Shown here piece after piece: positions 7,911-11,109 of a DNA stretch of 11,109 bases. The translations under genes were made by a program, and so were the position numbers. The stretch is from Verrucomicrobiota bacterium. Its GTDB lineage: Bacteria; Verrucomicrobiota; Verrucomicrobiia; Opitutales; Opitutaceae. The DNA lies in assembly GCA_003694825.1 (NCBI GenBank), contig RFJS01000367.1, positions 1 through 11,109 of the forward strand, in the 5' to 3' direction. Numbering within the stretch: the stretch's first letter is position 1; each line of letters opens with the position of its first letter. The notes under the pieces were generated by a model that was given only the letters and a program-made list of their open reading frames with translations, ran no database searches and was not told the origin of the DNA.

Positions 7911-7956
7911 TGTTGCAGAAAACGAATTCGCTCGCAGCGAGGAAACCGCGCAACAA
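7910..7956. promoter_or_regulatory. Nested dyad in the 62-base divergent spacer
   Basis: The outer arms TTGTTGC (7910-7916) and GCAACAA (7950-7956) are a perfect inverted repeat. Inside lie the palindrome CGAATTCG (7923-7930) and the near-palindrome CTCGCAGCGAG (7931-7941). This short spacer must contain both promoters for the 7281-7910 and 7973-8632 genes, so the dyad is a candidate operator. The left arm touches the minus-strand start codon. No clear -35/-10 pair is seen. Confidence 0.35.
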
Positions 7957-7972
7957 AACCGTCGAGCGCGAC

Positions 7973-8632
7973 ATGATCAAGGGTCGAGTCATTGCCATTG
8001 GGGACGTCCACGGATGCATCGACGAGCTCCGCGATCTCCTCGACACGCTTGCCCCCGCCGCCGACGACTACGTCCTCTTCCTCGGAGACCTCGTCAACCG
8101 CGGCCCCGACAGCCACGCCGTCATCCAGACCGCCCGCGAGATCGGCGCCCGGGCCCTCCTCGGCAACCACGAACTGCGCCTGCTCCAATATCGAAAGACC
8201 GGCGACAAATCCCGGCTGCGCCCCAACGACTTCGACACGATCCGCCAGCTCACCGATGCCGACTGGCGCTACCTCGAAAACATGGCGCTCCATCACCACC
8301 GGCCCGACCTCGACACCGTCTTCGTCCATGGCGGCTTCATTCCCGGCCGCGATTGGCGGACGCAGCCGGCCGAGGTCGTCACCCGCATCCAGGTGCTCGG
8401 TCCGGACAACAAACCGCTCCGCCGCGGCGAGGCCCCCTACGCCCCGATCTGGGCCGATCTCTGGCGTGGCCCGCCCTTCGTCGTCTTCGGCCACACCCCC
8501 TTCATCGAAGCCTATCGCGCGCCCGCGGCTCTCGGCATCGACACCGGGTGCGTCATGGGCGGCAAACTGACCGCCTTCGTTCTCCCCGAACGCCGCCTCG
8601 TCCAGGTCAAGGCCCGGCGTCGATACGCCTGA
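7973..8632 (+). CDS. Metallophosphatase of the PPP/ApaH-like family
   Basis: Two-metal phosphoesterase of the family that includes ApaH (diadenosine tetraphosphatase) and bacterial PrpA/PrpE-type protein phosphatases. The metal and phosphate motifs appear in order: GDVHGC (10-15), GDLVNRGPDS (38-47), GNHE (64-67), VHGG (118-121) and FGHTP (172-176), followed by IDTGCVMGGKLTAF. The third-last residue of the second motif, usually Asp in PPP enzymes (GDxxDRG) and Ala in ApaH, is Asn42. At 219 residues it is shorter than E. coli ApaH (about 280), closer to the compact PrpE-like type, so substrate (Np4N, capped RNA or phosphoprotein) cannot be assigned. No signal peptide; cytoplasmic. I chose ATG at 7973, right before the conserved strand; GTG at 7889 would run into the divergent gene. 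No strong Shine-Dalgarno. A GC hairpin follows its stop. Confidence 0.92.
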   Translation: MIKGRVIAIGDVHGCIDELRDLLDTLAPAADDYVLFLGDLVNRGPDSHAVIQTAREIGARALLGNHELRLLQYRKTGDKSRLRPNDFDTIRQLTDADWRYLENMALHHHRPDLDTVFVHGGFIPGRDWRTQPAEVVTRIQVLGPDNKPLRRGEAPYAPIWADLWRGPPFVVFGHTPFIEAYRAPAALGIDTGCVMGGKLTAFVLPERRLVQVKARRRYA

Positions 8633-8636
8633 CCTC

Positions 8637-8651
8637 CCGGCCGCCGGCCGG
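8637..8651 (+). terminator. GC hairpin after the metallophosphatase stop
   Basis: CCGGCC (8637-8642) pairs with GGCCGG (8646-8651) around a 3-base loop, starting 4 bases after the stop codon. No T run follows. It may be a partial terminator or processing signal within the cluster, leaving it open whether the phosphatase is cotranscribed with the next gene. Confidence 0.3.
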
Positions 8652-8724
8652 ACTGTGTCCGTCGCGCGCCGCTCGTCGCTGGTTCGAGCTTGTGCCCGAT
8701 GCCGCGGCTCTCACACTGCGCGAA

Positions 8725-10065
8725 ATGGGCCGAAACCCGAACGACAAAGGCGAAATCCTCGACGCCGTCGCCCTGCTCGTCATCGACATGCAGGACGCCT
8801 TCCTCGACGCCATCCCCGATGGCCGCTCCATCACCGAACGCTGTGCCTTCGCCATCGAAGCCGCGCGGCTCTTTGGCATCGACACCATCTTCACCGAGCA
8901 GGTACCGGAAAAGCTGGGACGTACCACCTCCGCGCTGCGCAACCTCGCCCCCAACGCCCGGGTCTTCTCCAAAAACACCTTCCCCGCGCTTGCCGCTCCC
9001 GGCCTGATGGACCACCTCAAGCGCCGCGGCATCTACCACCTGATCATCGTCGGCATCGAGACACCGATCTGCGTCTATCAGACGGCCCTTCAGGCTCAGG
9101 ACGCCGACCTCGATGTCACGATCATCAGCGACGCTGTCGGCGGCCGCCGGAGCGAGGACTGCCGCACGGTCATCGATGCGCTCGCCCGCTCGAGTGCTCA
9201 CGTGCTCCCCGCGGAAGCGATATTCTACAGCATGCTCGGCTCCACCGCGCATCCGCGCTTCCGCGACTTCACCCGGCTCGTCAAACACTACAACGGCCCC
9301 GAGCCTCTCGCCAGCCGTCCCGAGCTGGGCAAGACCCAGCGCGCCGACGAACCCCGCCAACAGACCCCGACCGACGAGACATCCGCCCCGTCCTCCGGCG
9401 AATCCACCAGCGGCAGCTCGCGCCGCCGGCGCCGTCGCGGCCGACGCGGCCGCCGTCAGGAATCGCCCCAGGAACCGGGCACGACTCAAGAGACAGCGAC
9501 GCCGGCCACCACCGACGAGGGCGCCAAAGATGATGACGGCAGGAAGAAGGATCAGACTTCATCCACGCCCAGGACGAAGCGCGAAGAGTCCGAATCCCCG
9601 GAGTCGGCGACACCAGCCGCCGCTGAATCGGCCGAGCCCTCCCCGGTCGCCGCCGTCCCCGAAGATTCCGCCCAAACGGAGGCGCCACAGGAAAAGGACG
9701 CCGCGGCGAGTGACACCCGTGTCGACAAACCGGCCGATCGCGATGAAGCGGCCACGGACGCGCCAGCGCCCGCCACCGAGCCGGCCGAGGCCGCTACCGT
9801 CGAAACCACCGCCGAAACCGTGGAGAAACCGGCGGCCAGGAAAAAGACGGCTCGCAAAAAAACCGCGCGGAAAACCGCCACTCGAAAATCCACCGGCACC
9901 ACCACCGCCACGAAGAAAACCGCGGCAAAGAAGAAATCGACCACCACGCGCAAGCGCACCGCCTCCACCACCACGAAAAAGAAAGCCGGCAAAAGCAAAA
10001 AGGCGGCATCCGCCGCCGGCGACGACTCCAGCGCCGCCACGCCGTCCGAATCGTCTGCCGAGTAA
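8725..10065 (+). CDS. ISOC-type cysteine hydrolase fused to a long disordered basic tail
   Basis: Residues 1-190 are an isochorismatase-like hydrolase. The Asp-Lys-Cys triad is visible: Asp21 in LLVIDMQDAF, Lys83 in VFSKNTFPAL and Cys116 in VGIETPICVYQTAL. The segments TEQVPEKLGRT and STAHPRFRDF match the ISOC1/ISOC2/YcaC side of the family, whose substrates are largely unknown. It lacks the His metal ligands of nicotinamidase. Residues 192-446 are low complexity in three parts: an Arg cluster RRRRRRGRRGRR (233-244), an acidic Pro/Thr/Glu/Ala stretch (245-367), and a Lys/Ala/Thr/Arg segment (about 368-424) like histone H1 tails or AlgP. The tail may bind DNA or RNA (inference). ATG at 8725 was chosen; GTG at 8692 would add 11 plausible residues. 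The open frame upstream of that is the shadow of the phosphatase gene. It ends 12 bases before the exonuclease gene, so the two are very likely cotranscribed. Confidence 0.9.
   Translation: MGRNPNDKGEILDAVALLVIDMQDAFLDAIPDGRSITERCAFAIEAARLFGIDTIFTEQVPEKLGRTTSALRNLAPNARVFSKNTFPALAAPGLMDHLKRRGIYHLIIVGIETPICVYQTALQAQDADLDVTIISDAVGGRRSEDCRTVIDALARSSAHVLPAEAIFYSMLGSTAHPRFRDFTRLVKHYNGPEPLASRPELGKTQRADEPRQQTPTDETSAPSSGESTSGSSRRRRRRGRRGRRQESPQEPGTTQETATPATTDEGAKDDDGRKKDQTSSTPRTKREESESPESATPAAAESAEPSPVAAVPEDSAQTEAPQEKDAAASDTRVDKPADRDEAATDAPAPATEPAEAATVETTAETVEKPAARKKTARKKTARKTATRKSTGTTTATKKTAAKKKSTTTRKRTASTTTKKKAGKSKKAASAAGDDSSAATPSESSAE
9841..9885 (+). repeat. Tandem KKTAR-type coding repeats in the basic tail
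   Basis: Three 15-base units encode KKTAR, KKTAR and KTATR (residues 373-387), with looser K/T/A repeats continuing to about 9996. The first two units use different codons for the same residues (AAG/AAA, ACG/ACC, GCT/GCG, CGC/CGG). This points to selection on the protein rather than recent DNA slippage. The stretch is A-rich compared with the rest of the window, simply because of its lysine codons. Confidence 0.7.
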
Positions 10066-10077
10066 GCCCGACCGCCC

Positions 10078-11109
10078 ATGCCCGTCCGCCTCAACGTCGC
10101 CGAACTGCGCTCCCCCGACCGCCGCGAGAACGAGGAATTCGAGGCACTTCTGCTGCTCAAGCGCTGCACCGAGCGCACCGCCCGCAATGGCAATCCCTTC
10201 TACGTCGCCGAGTTTGGCGACCAGCATGGATCCTTCACCGCGAACGTCTTCGCCGACAGTCCCGCCTGTGAAGCGCTCCTCGCCACCGAACCGGGCTCCG
10301 TCGTGCACATCTCCGGCAAGGTCGAGTCCTATCAGGGCCGTTTTTCGCCGCGCATCAATACGGTGCGCAAGGTCAGCGAGGATGAGCTCCAGCAGCTCGG
10401 CGGCATCGAAAATCTCATCGAAACCCCGCCCGAAGATGGAGCCGCCCTCCGCCGCGAACTCGAAGAGGCCGTCACCCGCATCACCCACGAGCGCCTCCGC
10501 CGCACCGTGGAACTCGCGCTCGAGGAAGTCGGCGACTCTTTCTTCACCGCTCCGGCGGCCGTGAGCATGCACCACGCCTACCGGCACGGCCTCGTCGAAC
10601 ACACCGTGCACATGGTGCGGGCATGCGAGGCGCTCCTGCCGCTGTATCCGGAAGTGCATGCCGATCTCGCCCGCGCCGGCGTGATCGTCCACGACATCGG
10701 CAAGACGATCGAATACACCGATTCACTCGCCCCGCAGAAGACGCGCACCGGCATCCTTCAGGGCCACGTCGTCCTGGGCTACCGCATCGTGCGCAAGGCC
10801 GGCATGAAAGCCCGGCTCGACGCCGACACGCTCGAACGCCTCGAACACATCGTGCTCAGCCACCAGGGCGAACTCGAGTGGGGCGCCGCCGCCATGGCCG
10901 CGACCCCCGAGGCTGTCTTTGTCTCGATGATCGACAACCTCGACGCCCGCATGGGCATGGTCCAGCGGGCCCTGCGCATCGGCAACGACGCCGAATTCTC
11001 CGACTACCTGCCGGGCCTCAAAGCCCCATTGCTGCGCACGCCGCCCGCGATCGCCGCGGCCGAGTCCGCCGAACAGGCCGACCTTCCCCTCGACGACGAC
11101 ACGCTCTGA
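10078..11109 (+). CDS. YhaM-like 3'-5' exonuclease (OB-fold plus HD domain)
   Basis: Predicted metal-dependent 3'-5' exonuclease. YhaM of Bacillus subtilis and its relatives degrade RNA and also single-stranded DNA. Residues 1-105 form the OB-fold nucleic-acid-binding domain (FYVAEFGDQHGSFTANVF, GSVVHISGKVESYQGRFSPRI). Residues 110-160 form a helical linker, and about 160-320 the HD domain: SMHHAYRHGLVEHT (His165, His166, His175), the signature IVHDIGK (His205-Asp206), GHVVLGY (His230), HIVLSHQG (His257, His262) and SMIDNLDARMGM (Asp286, Asp289). The 343-residue length is near that of YhaM (about 314) plus a short acidic tail. The tail holds QADLPL (333-338), which resembles a sliding-clamp-binding motif. 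ATG at 10078 starts 12 bases after the upstream gene, so the pair is probably one transcript. No Shine-Dalgarno is visible. The stop codon is the last three bases of the window. Confidence 0.93.
   Translation: MPVRLNVAELRSPDRRENEEFEALLLLKRCTERTARNGNPFYVAEFGDQHGSFTANVFADSPACEALLATEPGSVVHISGKVESYQGRFSPRINTVRKVSEDELQQLGGIENLIETPPEDGAALRRELEEAVTRITHERLRRTVELALEEVGDSFFTAPAAVSMHHAYRHGLVEHTVHMVRACEALLPLYPEVHADLARAGVIVHDIGKTIEYTDSLAPQKTRTGILQGHVVLGYRIVRKAGMKARLDADTLERLEHIVLSHQGELEWGAAAMAATPEAVFVSMIDNLDARMGMVQRALRIGNDAEFSDYLPGLKAPLLRTPPAIAAAESAEQADLPLDDDTL
11074..11091 (+). other. Candidate sliding-clamp-binding peptide at the exonuclease C-terminus
   Basis: Codons 333-338 read Gln-Ala-Asp-Leu-Pro-Leu, five residues from the C-terminus in a Pro/Ala/acidic tail that looks unstructured. 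It combines features of two known E. coli beta-clamp ligands: QADMF in DNA polymerase III alpha and QLSLPL in Hda. A hexapeptide can arise by chance, so this is a candidate only. Confidence 0.4.

Noticed and set aside
7870..8691. Upstream extension of the tailed hydrolase to make a 731-residue protein
   Set aside because: The added part is an Arg/Pro-rich out-of-frame reading of the metallophosphatase gene. The hydrolase fold begins about 15 residues after the ATG at 8725.
8725..9294. Assignment of the hydrolase as nicotinamidase or true isochorismatase
   Set aside because: The His metal ligands of nicotinamidase are absent, no siderophore genes are nearby, and the flanking motifs fit the ISOC/YcaC group better.
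9855..9864. A run of seven A bases in the tail as a programmed frameshift site
   Set aside because: In the reading frame it is CGC AAA AAA ACC, which does not fit a good -1 slippery heptamer, and no stimulating stem or sensible alternative product is evident.
9113..10564. A 483-codon plus-strand frame overlapping the hydrolase tail and the exonuclease
   Set aside because: The translation is almost only Pro, Arg, Ser and Ala, the out-of-frame reading of Ala/Thr/Lys codons, and it cuts through two well-supported genes.
1..11109. CRISPR arrays, tRNA or rRNA genes, insertion sequences, phage or toxin-antitoxin genes
   Set aside because: No spaced direct repeats, cloverleaf-like sequence, transposase motifs or terminal inverted repeats were seen on either strand by eye.

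Overview
The window is about 11.1 kb of GC-rich chromosomal DNA. It most resembles a member of the PVC group, probably Verrucomicrobiota (Opitutae-like). The grounds are a strongly GC-rich third codon position, a conserved hypothetical protein (7281-7910) of a kind I associate with Verrucomicrobia and Planctomycetes, an unusual short Rho, and almost no Shine-Dalgarno sequence before any start codon. This placement is an inference from remembered family resemblance, not a search. I see no tRNA, rRNA, insertion sequence, phage gene or CRISPR array. Codon use looks even, except in the low-complexity 3' half of one gene.

Layout. Left edge: the first 70 codons of a type IV pilin-like (prepilin) protein on the minus strand (1-212). 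It is divergent from a 168-residue helical hypothetical protein (487-993, plus). Next is acetyl-CoA synthetase (acs, 1099-3048, minus), convergent with that hypothetical and divergent from rho (3278-4411, plus). Plus-strand genes follow: a 585-residue protein of unknown function that looks like a helical toroid plus beta domain (4640-6397), then hisF (6452-7216), standing apart from other his genes. A minus-strand conserved hypothetical (7281-7910) faces hisF.

Right third: a plus-strand cluster of three genes. They are an ApaH/PPP-like metallophosphatase (7973-8632), an ISOC-type cysteine hydrolase with a 255-residue disordered tail ending in a histone H1-like Lys/Ala/Thr segment (8725-10065), and, 12 bases later, a YhaM-like OB-fold plus HD-domain 3'-5' exonuclease (10078-11109) whose stop codon is the last base of the window.

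How it fits together. acs (acetate activation), rho (transcription termination) and hisF (histidine/AICAR synthesis) are housekeeping genes. The rightmost cluster is the most interesting part. A phosphatase of a family that includes dinucleoside-polyphosphate hydrolases, a hydrolase carrying a likely nucleic-acid-binding tail, and an exonuclease with a sliding-clamp-like C-terminal motif together suggest nucleotide or nucleic-acid turnover. That link is an inference from adjacency and motifs. The other notable point is a Rho protein that lacks the usual N-terminal helical domain and the aromatic residues of its primary RNA-binding site.
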